A model generated the notes under the pieces. That model did no database searches. It saw nothing but the letters and a program-made list of their open reading frames with translations, and had not been told where the DNA came from. From Pseudomonadota bacterium (lineage in GTDB: Bacteria > Pseudomonadota > Alphaproteobacteria > Sphingomonadales > Sphingomonadaceae), in assembly GCA_029781465.1 (NCBI GenBank), contig JAKOWQ010000243.1, positions 1 to 15,961 on the forward strand: DNA of 15,961 bases, written 5' to 3'. Made by a program: the position numbers and the translations under genes. Shown piece by piece: positions 8,016 to 14,089 of the stretch; position 1 is the stretch's first letter; every line of letters begins with the position of its first letter.

Positions 8016-8058
8016 TAAGCCTTGGTGTGACACTATGGTTGCTATCGCTTAACCAAGG
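8016..8058. repeat. Nested inverted repeats in the hydrolase-small gene gap
   Basis: CCTTGGT (8020-8026) is the reverse complement of ACCAAGG (8052-8058), 25 bases apart. TAAGC (8016-8020) is likewise matched by GCTTA (8047-8051), but in an order that does not extend the first stem. GTGTGACAC (8025-8033) lies in between. The element sits in the 87-base gap just after the hydrolase stop codon. It could be a 3' stem-loop or a protein-binding site; no function can be assigned. Confidence 0.35.
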
Positions 8059-8076
8059 GGTGACGGGCGAGTGCCG

Positions 8077-9204
8077 TCAGCCGCCCGGCCTGGCGATCCA
8101 TTGCCCCGATTGCTGGTATTCCGGGCGCACCCCGTCCGAGCCGGGCAACTTGTCACCGCGATAGAGCGCATCGCCCCCGCGCTCCCTGACGTCCTGCGAA
8201 TAGGCCGGAGCAGCGGCCGCGCGCGGCGTGGCGGTTTCGCCGGTGCCCTGGGCGCTCTTCAGGCCTGCCTCATAGGCGCGCTGCAGGGCCAGCGGATCGA
8301 GCGCCGGATCTTCGCCGGTGGTCTGCGCGGTATTGCTGTGCGGGTGCGGCGCGGCCGATGGTTCGCCCCCGCCATAGGCAAAGCGGAAGGCCCCGGCATC
8401 GCCCGCGCGTCCCTTGAAGCTGTAGAAGCGGTGCGCGCCGACCGTGATCAGGTAGTTCAGGCTGGGCGCCCAATAGGGATGCACCGCGATGGTGTGGTAA
8501 TGGGTGGCAAGGCCGACCGAGGGTTCGACCGCGCCCGAAAGTGCCGCCGCCGCCACCCGCCGCGCCCGGTCCCAGAAGTAGGCGCTGGGGCGGCGCGAAA
8601 GCGCCCCGTCGCAGGTGAAGCTGAACTGGCATCCGGTGCTGCGTTCCGAACCCTGATAGACCACGCCGCAAACGGTCTTGGGATAGGATGGATGGGCCAC
8701 GCGGTTGAGCACTACCTGAGCCACCGCGCGCTGGCCTTGATCGGGCTCGCTGGCGGCTTCGTAATAGACCGCGGCGGTCAGGCAATCGAGCGCGCGGCTG
8801 CGATCGACGCCCGAATTGTCGATCCGGAACGAGCGGGCAATCGGCCCGCCGATTGCATTGGCGATTGCCCCGCCGGTTGTTTCCACCAGCGCGTTGCCAG
8901 AGCTTTCGGTGGTTTCGCTGGCGAGATAATAGAAGGCCGAACCCGGAAAGCTGTCTCCGCTGCGCTCAAACGGCATCGGTTCGATCTGCAGCTCTGCCTT
9001 GCCGGCACTGCCGATGGAAAAACTGCCCCACTGATCGGGCGCAGCCAGCGCGGGCACCGCGATCGCCGCCAGCAGCACCAGCGCGCGGCGCCCCATGTGC
9101 CGCCGCCCCTTGCGCATCCCCACCGTGCGCGCGCCCCGGCGCGGCAAACGCGCGGAAAAATCGCGCGGTCGCGGTTCATAGGGAAGGGCGTAGTTCTGCT
9201 GCAT
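8077..9204 (-). CDS. SleB/CwlJ-type cell wall hydrolase
   Basis: Probable peptidoglycan hydrolase of the Hydrolase_2 (SleB/CwlJ) family, which includes spore-cortex lytic transglycosylases but is widespread in non-spore-forming alphaproteobacteria. The catalytic domain spans about residues 138-262. It has CLTAAVYYEAASEPDQGQ (likely catalytic Glu149), AQVVLNRVAHPSYPKTVCG, CQFSF, ATHYHTIAVHPYWAP and GAHRFY, all in the family order. Upstream is a hydrophobic MGRRALVLLAAIAVPALAA (37-55) that would act as a signal peptide or membrane anchor. The C-terminal ~110 residues look disordered, rich in Ala, Gly, Pro and Ser. The ATG at 9204 gives a 36-residue basic N-terminal extension and has AGGA very close by. 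A start at codon 37 (9096) would give a cleaner signal peptide. Its role in wall remodelling or division is inferred from the family. Confidence 0.88.
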   Translation of the reverse strand: MQQNYALPYEPRPRDFSARLPRRGARTVGMRKGRRHMGRRALVLLAAIAVPALAAPDQWGSFSIGSAGKAELQIEPMPFERSGDSFPGSAFYYLASETTESSGNALVETTGGAIANAIGGPIARSFRIDNSGVDRSRALDCLTAAVYYEAASEPDQGQRAVAQVVLNRVAHPSYPKTVCGVVYQGSERSTGCQFSFTCDGALSRRPSAYFWDRARRVAAAALSGAVEPSVGLATHYHTIAVHPYWAPSLNYLITVGAHRFYSFKGRAGDAGAFRFAYGGGEPSAAPHPHSNTAQTTGEDPALDPLALQRAYEAGLKSAQGTGETATPRAAAAPAYSQDVRERGGDALYRGDKLPGSDGVRPEYQQSGQWIARPGG

Positions 9205-9219
9205 CGGTCCTCGTGTGGC

Positions 9220-9239
9220 TTACGCGCCTCCGCGCGTAA
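9220..9239 (-). promoter_or_regulatory. Perfect 8-bp hairpin with GGAG loop in the hydrolase leader
   Basis: TTACGCGC (9220-9227) is the exact reverse complement of GCGCGTAA (9232-9239). In the leftward transcript the 4-base loop reads GGAG, a Shine-Dalgarno-like core, and the hairpin ends about 15 bases before the ATG at 9204. It could influence ribosome loading or mRNA stability of the hydrolase gene, or be a DNA operator site. The hairpin is directly visible; the function is inferred. Confidence 0.4.
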
Positions 9240-9345
9240 TCCGGTTGCGCCCTGCCTGCATCCGCCGAATTGGCGCCGTGCCGAAGCGGGACGATCCCTG
9301 CCGATAGCCTTAAGCGGTTAAGAAACGGCGCATTCGCCTCTCCGC

Positions 9346-9374
9346 TTGCCATGTTCGCGGCCCCCGAATATGGA
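9346..9374 (+). promoter_or_regulatory. Candidate promoter of the btu operon
   Basis: TTGCCA (9346-9351) and TATGGA (9369-9374) are separated by exactly 17 bases. Transcription would start near 9381, a few bases before the first helices of the cobalamin riboswitch, as expected for a riboswitch leader. The -35 is good and the -10 moderate. The rest of the 9205-9345 stretch holds the hydrolase leader hairpin and a CTTAA-N4-TTAAG inverted repeat (9309-9322). I see no gene in it. Confidence 0.45.
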
Positions 9375-9384
9375 CACCGCGCGT

Positions 9385-9591
9385 CATGGGTTGTCCGGTT
9401 TTCCGGACCGAAGAGGGAAGGAGGTGCCAATCCTCCGCTGCCCCCGCAACTGTGACCGGGGAGCGTTGCGCCCCACATGCCACTGTCCTGAGCGTGTCGA
9501 AGGGCGGGAAGGCGGGCGCAAGGCATTGATCCGGGAGCCAGGAGACCTGCCCCTGACGGTCGTTCCGCGCCGGGCGGGGTGTACCGGAATG
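9385..9591 (+). promoter_or_regulatory. Cobalamin riboswitch (adenosylcobalamin-type leader)
   Basis: The conserved blocks appear in the right order. A 6-bp hairpin GTCCGG-TTTT-CCGGAC (9393-9408) is followed by GAAGAGGGAAGGAGGTG and AATCC. Then come CTGCCCCCGCAACTGTGACC, GCCACTG (9479-9485), GGGAAGGC, and the B12 box GCCAGGAGACCTGCC (9537-9551). After the B12 box, CGTTCCG (9561-9567) pairs with CGGAATG (9585-9591) to form a P13-like hairpin. Its loop carries GCGGGG (9574-9579), exactly complementary to CCCCGC (9442-9447) in the conserved loop: the L5-L13 kissing interaction expected for this class. Bound cobalamin would stabilise the kiss and lower expression of the downstream btuB operon. 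The identification is firm; the exact limits and the OFF mechanism are inferred. Confidence 0.95.
9484..9504. repeat. REP-like short repeat inside the riboswitch
   Basis: The stretch containing CCTGAGCGTGTCGAAGG (9487-9503) matches, from memory, a short dispersed repeat common in sphingomonad genomes (often seen as CCTTCGACA-GCTCAGG). It lies in the variable arm between the GCCACTG and GGGAAGGC blocks of the riboswitch. There is no second copy in this window, so the repeat identity rests on recall and needs a genome-wide search. Confidence 0.45.
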
Positions 9592-9601
9592 CAGCGAGGC
9601 C

Positions 9602-9619
9602 CCCGCGAATTCGCGCGGG
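9602..9619 (+). promoter_or_regulatory. GC-rich stem-loop between the aptamer and btuB
   Basis: CCCGCG (9602-9607) pairs with CGCGGG (9614-9619) over a 6-base loop. The core CGCGAATTCGCG (9604-9615) is also a perfect 12-base palindrome. It begins 10 bases after the P13-like hairpin and ends about 45 bases before the btuB start. No U-run follows, so a simple intrinsic terminator is unlikely. It is a candidate part of the riboswitch expression platform. Confidence 0.4.
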
Positions 9620-9650
9620 TGCTCACGCCATGGACGGCATTCGTTCATGA

Positions 9651-9656
9651 CGGGAG
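9651..9656 (+). promoter_or_regulatory. btuB: Ribosome-binding site that selects the btuB GTG start
   Basis: CGGGAG lies 8 bases before the GTG at 9665. The in-frame ATG at 9647 has no purine-rich sequence at a suitable distance. Starting at the GTG also gives a compact signal peptide, MKYLFLLSCSLAAASPALAQ. This supports the GTG as the true start and places the site where riboswitch folding could control it. Confidence 0.6.
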
Positions 9657-9664
9657 TATTGCGC

Positions 9665-11560
9665 GTGAAATATCTGTTTTTGCTGAGTTGTTCATTGGCC
9701 GCCGCTTCGCCTGCCCTGGCCCAGGGAAAAAGGCCACTCGAATCCTATAGTGGACCGTGGCTGACCAAGGATGGCGAAGTCATCGATTGCTGCATCGACG
9801 GCGCCCGCGCTCTTCCTGACGCCGAGATCACCGTAACCGCCACCGGTCTGTGGTCAAAACGCGTCAGCAGCGGGCAATCCATTGCCGTTGTTACCGCTGC
9901 GGATATGGAACGCATCCAGGGCGCCGACATCACCCGCGCGATCGAACGCCTGCCCGGCGTGACCCTGGCCCGCAGCGGCGGCCTTGGCAGCCAGACCAGC
10001 CTGTTCGTGCGCGGCGCCAATTCCGAACAGCTTCTGGTGATGATCGACGGCATCCGCATGACCGATACCGCTGCGCCTTCTGGCGGTTTCGATCTTGGTA
10101 CGCTGCTGAGCGGCGGGGTCGGGCGGATCGAGCTGCTGCGCGGGCCAAACAGTCTGGCCTGGGGCAGCGAGGCGATTGGCGGTGTGCTGGCCGTGACCAG
10201 CGACGAGCGCAGCGGCGCGCGCGCCTCGATCGAATACGGCGCCCACGATACGCTCGACGCGCAGCTCCAGGGCGGACTTGCGGGCGAGCGCTATGGCCTG
10301 GCGCTGAGCGGCGGCTATACCCGCAGCGACGGGATCTCGGCCTATGCGGCTGGCACGGAAGCCGATCCCTTTCGCCAGTGGCGTCTGGGCGGGCGCGGGC
10401 ACTTCGACCTGTCTGACAGCCTGACATTGACCGCAGCCGGTCGCTATGCCGATAGCAGGATCGATTTCGACGGCTTTCCGCCGCCCAGCTACAGCTTTGC
10501 CGATACCCCCGAATACCAGACCACCCAGCAAGGCTCTGGACGGGTCGGGCTGGAATATGCGGACAGCGGGATCGAACTGAGCGGCGGGTTGGCCCTGTCC
10601 GATACCCGCCGCGCTTATTTCGATCCCACCTTTGGAACGGCACCGAACTATCAGACCAGCGGGCGTTCGATCCATGCCGATGCCAAGGGCCGCGCCGATC
10701 TGGCCGATGGGGTGACGCTCGATTTCGGGGCCGACGGCGACTGGTCGCGGTTCTCCACCAGTTTCGATCCTCGCCAGACCGCGCGGATTGTGGGTGCGCA
10801 TGCGCTGCTGGGCTATCATGGCGATCGGCTTGATCTGACCGCCGGTGCGCGGATCGACGATCACGACCGGTTCGGCAGCCACTGGACCTTCGGCGCCAAC
10901 GGCAGTTTCGATCTGGGCGGAAACCTGCGCCTGATCGCTTCCTGGGGGCAGGGGTTCAAGGCCCCGACGCTCTACCAGCTCTATGGCTATGGCGGGAACA
11001 CCGCGCTGAAGCCCGAGGAAAGCCGCGCCTTCGACGGGGGCATCGAATATGGCAGCCGCGCAGGCGGCCTGCGCCTTTCCGCCACGCTGTTCCGCCGCGA
11101 CAGCACCAACCTGATCGATTACCTCTGGCCCTCGGGCTATTTCAATGTCGGGCGCGCCCGCGCGCAGGGCTTTGAGCTGGAAGGCACGGCGCAGGTCAGC
11201 CCGCGCCTTGCGGTCCGTGCCGCCTATACCTTCCTCGATGCGACCAACCGCGCCACCGGCAGCCAGCTGGCGCGGCGCCCGCGCCACGCGCTCTTCGCCT
11301 CGGCAGACTGGACCACGCCGCTGGCGGCGCTCGTGCTGGGCGCCGATCTGCGGTTGGCGGGGGACAGCTTCGACGATGCCGGAAACTTCACCCGGCTCGA
11401 TGGCTATGCCCTGGCCACCGTGCGGGCCACGTTGCCGCTGGGCGAGCATTTCGAGCTTTATGGCCGTGTGGAGAACATTACCGACACTCGCTACCAGACG
11501 GTGGCCGGTTACGGCAGCTATGGCCGATCGGCCTATGCCGGGGTAAGGGCGCGCTGGTGA
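9665..11560 (+). CDS. btuB: TonB-dependent vitamin B12 receptor
   Basis: Outer-membrane TonB-dependent transporter that takes cobalamin into the periplasm. With the GTG start it is 631 residues: a signal peptide (1-20, ending ALA-Q), a TonB-box-like EITVTATG (54-61), and a plug domain. The plug contains ERLPGVTLARSGGLGSQTSLFVRGANSEQLLVMIDGIR and a GVGRIELLRGPNS segment. A 22-strand-type barrel follows, with typical GFKAPTLYQLYG and GFELEG motifs, ending in an aromatic residue (GVRARW). The cobalamin riboswitch directly upstream and btuFCD downstream define the substrate far better than the sequence alone. An ATG at 9647 would add six residues but lacks a ribosome-binding site. A vicinal Cys42-Cys43 pair before the TonB box is unusual. 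The stop overlaps the btuF start by four bases. Confidence 0.93.
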   Translation: MKYLFLLSCSLAAASPALAQGKRPLESYSGPWLTKDGEVIDCCIDGARALPDAEITVTATGLWSKRVSSGQSIAVVTAADMERIQGADITRAIERLPGVTLARSGGLGSQTSLFVRGANSEQLLVMIDGIRMTDTAAPSGGFDLGTLLSGGVGRIELLRGPNSLAWGSEAIGGVLAVTSDERSGARASIEYGAHDTLDAQLQGGLAGERYGLALSGGYTRSDGISAYAAGTEADPFRQWRLGGRGHFDLSDSLTLTAAGRYADSRIDFDGFPPPSYSFADTPEYQTTQQGSGRVGLEYADSGIELSGGLALSDTRRAYFDPTFGTAPNYQTSGRSIHADAKGRADLADGVTLDFGADGDWSRFSTSFDPRQTARIVGAHALLGYHGDRLDLTAGARIDDHDRFGSHWTFGANGSFDLGGNLRLIASWGQGFKAPTLYQLYGYGGNTALKPEESRAFDGGIEYGSRAGGLRLSATLFRRDSTNLIDYLWPSGYFNVGRARAQGFELEGTAQVSPRLAVRAAYTFLDATNRATGSQLARRPRHALFASADWTTPLAALVLGADLRLAGDSFDDAGNFTRLDGYALATVRATLPLGEHFELYGRVENITDTRYQTVAGYGSYGRSAYAGVRARW

Positions 11561-12381
11561 AGCACGCGGCCCCGATCCTTGCCCTGACGCTGGCAGCCTG
11601 CGCCGCCGCGCCAGGGCAGGAGCGCGCCCGCGTGCGGCCCACGATCGTCAGCCTCAATCCCTGCACCGATGCGATCCTGGCCGAGGTGGCCGATCCGCGC
11701 CAGATCCTGGCGCTCTCGCACTACAGCAGCGATCCGGCGGCAAGCTCGATGGATCTGGCCGCCGCGCGGCGTTTTCCCGCAACCGGCGGGACGGTGGAAG
11801 AGATTGCCGCGCTGCACCCCGATCTGGTGCTCGATGGCAGTTTCATCGCTCCGGCGACGCGCGCCGCGCTGGAGCGGCTTTCGATCCGGCTCGAAACGGT
11901 GGGGATCGCGCCCACTGTGAAGGAAAGCGAAGCACAGGTGCGCCGGATCGCCGCGCTGGCCGGACACCCCGAGCGCGGCGAGGCGCTGGTGGCGCGGATC
12001 GAGGCAGCGCTCGCGGCCAATCGCGCGCCCCAAGGGCCGGCCATGCCCGCGATCGTCTGGCAATCGGGCGGGATCGTTGCGGGCGCGGATACGCTGATTT
12101 CCGATCTGCTGGTGCGCACCGGCTTTGCCAATGCTGCCGCCCGGCGCGGCATGCATCAGGCCGAATACCTTCCGCTTGAGGTGATGCTGGCCGATCCTCC
12201 CGCAGTAATCTTCGCGGCGGGGGATGGCCGCGCCAACCAGGATCGGCTGCTCTCCCATCCCGTGCTCTCACGGCTGACCGATACCCGCCGCGAGAGGCTC
12301 GATCCCGGCCTTTTATGGTGCGGCGGCCCGACCATCGTGCGCGCCGCGCATCGGCTGGGACAGGCGCGACGCAGCATATGA
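11557..12381 (+). CDS. btuF: Periplasmic B12-binding lipoprotein of the ABC importer
   Basis: Substrate-binding protein that would capture cobalamin in the periplasm and deliver it to BtuCD. The 274 residues begin at a GTG sharing GTGA with the btuB stop. A lipoprotein signal, MKHAAPILALTLAAC, has a lipobox LAAC with Cys15, so the protein is probably anchored to a membrane; many Gram-negative BtuF proteins are soluble instead. The mature part fits a two-lobed helical-backbone binding protein. It has PTIVSLNPCTDAILAEV in the first lobe and VEEIAALHPDLVLDG at its end, a long connecting helix, and AEYLPLEVMLADPPAVIF in the second lobe. Glu residues near 81-82 and 208 lie where docking glutamates for the permease are expected. 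The family alone cannot separate cobalamin from haem or siderophore; the riboswitch and operon decide it. Confidence 0.88.
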   Translation: MKHAAPILALTLAACAAAPGQERARVRPTIVSLNPCTDAILAEVADPRQILALSHYSSDPAASSMDLAAARRFPATGGTVEEIAALHPDLVLDGSFIAPATRAALERLSIRLETVGIAPTVKESEAQVRRIAALAGHPERGEALVARIEAALAANRAPQGPAMPAIVWQSGGIVAGADTLISDLLVRTGFANAAARRGMHQAEYLPLEVMLADPPAVIFAAGDGRANQDRLLSHPVLSRLTDTRRERLDPGLLWCGGPTIVRAAHRLGQARRSI

Positions 12382-13340
12382 CCCGGCGGCTCAACCCGTT
12401 ATTGATCGCCGCGCTGCTGCTGGCCGTCCCGTTCTCTCTGCTGGCGGGGCGGGTGTGGATCGACCCGTTCGATCCGGGCAGTGGCAACGCGCTGGCGATC
12501 CTGGCAGAACTGCGCGCGCCGCGCATCGTCCTGGCGCTTACGATCGGCGCCGGGCTGGGTGCGGCGGGGGCGGCGATGCAGGGCTATCTGCGCAATCCGC
12601 TGGCCGATCCCGGCCTGTTCGGGATCGCCCCCGGCGCGGCGCTGGGGGCTGTGCTGAGTTTCTGGAGCGGCTATGCCGCGCAGCCGTGGGCGCTGCCGCT
12701 CTTCGCGCTGACGGGCGCCGCCGGAGCGATGACGCTGCTGGCGCTGGTCGCCGGGCGCGGCGGTTCGGTGATCCTTTTCACCCTGACCGGGATGATGATT
12801 TCCAGCCTGGCCGGCGCGCTGACCAGCCTGGCGCTGAGCCTCGCGCCCAATCCCTTCGCGATGAGCGAGATCGTCACCTGGCTGATGGGCGCGCTGACCG
12901 ACCGTTCGTGGCACGAAGTATGGATCGCCGCCCCGCTGACGCTGGCAGGGATCGGTGTGCTGGCACTGGCCGGGCCGGGGCTCGATGCCATGACGCTGGG
13001 CGAGGAAGCTGCGCGCTCGCTCGGGGTGCGGCCCGGAAGGTTGCAGGCGCTGATGATCCTGGGCGTGGGGCTGACGGTGGGATCGGGGGTGGCGGTGGCC
13101 GGAATCGTCGGCTTCGTAGGGCTGATGGTGCCACACCTGCTGCGTCCCTTTACCGACCGGCGCCCCGGCGCGCTGATCGTGCCTTCGGCGCTGGGCGGGG
13201 CGCTGCTGGTGCTGGTGGCCGACAGCCTGTGCCGCCTGTTGCCGCTCCAGGGTGAGCTGCGGCTGGGGATCGCGCTCTCACTGCTGGGGGCGCCGTTCTT
13301 CCTCGCGCTCTTGGCGGGGATGCGGGGGCGGCTGGCATGA
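12378..13340 (+). CDS. btuC: Vitamin B12 ABC transporter permease (FecCD/BtuC family)
   Basis: Inner-membrane permease forming the dimeric translocation path for cobalamin. Starting at the ATG that overlaps the btuF stop (ATGA), it is 320 residues, normal for the family. An upstream in-frame ATG at 12315 would overlap btuF by 67 bases and add a charged, non-membrane N-terminus, so it is rejected. The sequence is almost entirely hydrophobic helices (about ten). It carries the family signatures ELRAPRI (44-50), AAMQGYLRNPLADPGLFGI (65-83), the ATPase-contacting loop LGEEAARSLGV (207-217), GFVGLMVPHLLRP (245-257) and the C-terminal GELRLGIALSLLGAPFFL (292-309). The next gene, btuD, again overlaps by four bases, suggesting translational coupling and balanced synthesis of the transporter subunits. 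Confidence 0.92.
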   Translation: MTRRLNPLLIAALLLAVPFSLLAGRVWIDPFDPGSGNALAILAELRAPRIVLALTIGAGLGAAGAAMQGYLRNPLADPGLFGIAPGAALGAVLSFWSGYAAQPWALPLFALTGAAGAMTLLALVAGRGGSVILFTLTGMMISSLAGALTSLALSLAPNPFAMSEIVTWLMGALTDRSWHEVWIAAPLTLAGIGVLALAGPGLDAMTLGEEAARSLGVRPGRLQALMILGVGLTVGSGVAVAGIVGFVGLMVPHLLRPFTDRRPGALIVPSALGGALLVLVADSLCRLLPLQGELRLGIALSLLGAPFFLALLAGMRGRLA

Positions 13341-14089
13341 CCCTTGCCGCGCAGGATCTTTCGCTGCCCGGGCGTCTCTCGGGCGTCAGCATGGAATTGC
13401 ACCGCGGCGCGGTGACCGCGATCTGCGGCCCCAACGGCGCGGGCAAATCCAGCCTGCTGCGCTGCCTTGCGGGGCTGATGGGCGGGCGCAATGTCCTGCT
13501 CGATGGCTTGCCGCTCGAACTGCGCAGCGCGCGCGAGCGAGCCTGCGAGATCGGCTATCTGCCGCAGGAGGGCGAGGTGGCCTGGGATCTGACGGTGGAA
13601 ACGCTGGTTTCGCTGGGTCGCCTTCCCTGGCGCAGCGGCGCCGAGGCCGATCGCATCGCTATCGACGCAGCGATCGCCACGCTCAGCCTCGAAACCTTGC
13701 GCCAGAGGCGCGTCTCGCAGCTTTCGGGAGGGGAGCGCGCGCGGGCGCTGATCGCGCGGGTGATCGCGGGCACATCGCGCTGGCTGCTGGCCGACGAGCC
13801 GCTGGCCAATCTCGATCTGGGCTATCAGCAGACGCTGCTCGGCCAGCTGCGCGCGCTTGCCGGGCAGGGGCTGGGGGTGGTGCTGGTACTCCACGATCTG
13901 GCCCAGGCCGCCAACTTCGCCGACCGGGTGCTGGTGCTCGATCGCGGTCGGCTGGTTGCCGATGCGCCTCCGCTCGAGGCGCTGGGCGAAGCAACGATCG
14001 AGCGGGTCTGGGGTGTGCGGGCGCGCTGGCTTGGCGAGCCGGGCCAGCGCGCGCTCGCGGTGGAGCCTACTTCAGCCCGCGCGCCTTGA
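13337..14089 (+). CDS. btuD: Vitamin B12 ABC transporter ATP-binding protein
   Basis: Cytoplasmic ATPase that would power BtuC. The 250 residues contain every motif of an active ABC ATPase: Walker A GPNGAGKSS (31-39), Q-loop Gln77 in LPQEGE, and signature LSGGE (129-133). Walker B is WLLADEP with Asp153 and catalytic Glu154, followed by the D-loop ANLD and the H-loop LHDL (His186). The ATG overlaps the btuC stop by four bases. The gene completes a receptor, binding protein, permease and ATPase set under one riboswitch. Its 3' end overlaps the convergent metallopeptidase gene by 23 bases (14067-14089), so the two transcripts must be complementary at their ends. FecE/FhuC-type siderophore ATPases look similar; substrate is assigned by context. 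Confidence 0.92.
   Translation: MTLAAQDLSLPGRLSGVSMELHRGAVTAICGPNGAGKSSLLRCLAGLMGGRNVLLDGLPLELRSARERACEIGYLPQEGEVAWDLTVETLVSLGRLPWRSGAEADRIAIDAAIATLSLETLRQRRVSQLSGGERARALIARVIAGTSRWLLADEPLANLDLGYQQTLLGQLRALAGQGLGVVLVLHDLAQAANFADRVLVLDRGRLVADAPPLEALGEATIERVWGVRARWLGEPGQRALAVEPTSARAP

Noticed and set aside
9412..9648. Minus-strand small frames across the riboswitch
   Set aside because: The conserved cobalamin riboswitch explains this sequence; the frames cut through its core and have no coding signature.
9854..11449. A 531-codon minus-strand frame opposite btuB
   Set aside because: No domain signature, and the plus strand holds the complete TonB-dependent receptor.
12315..12377. Upstream extension of btuC to an ATG at 12315
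   Set aside because: It would overlap btuF by 67 bases and add a charged non-membrane N-terminus; the ATGA overlap start at 12378 fits the family and the operon pattern.
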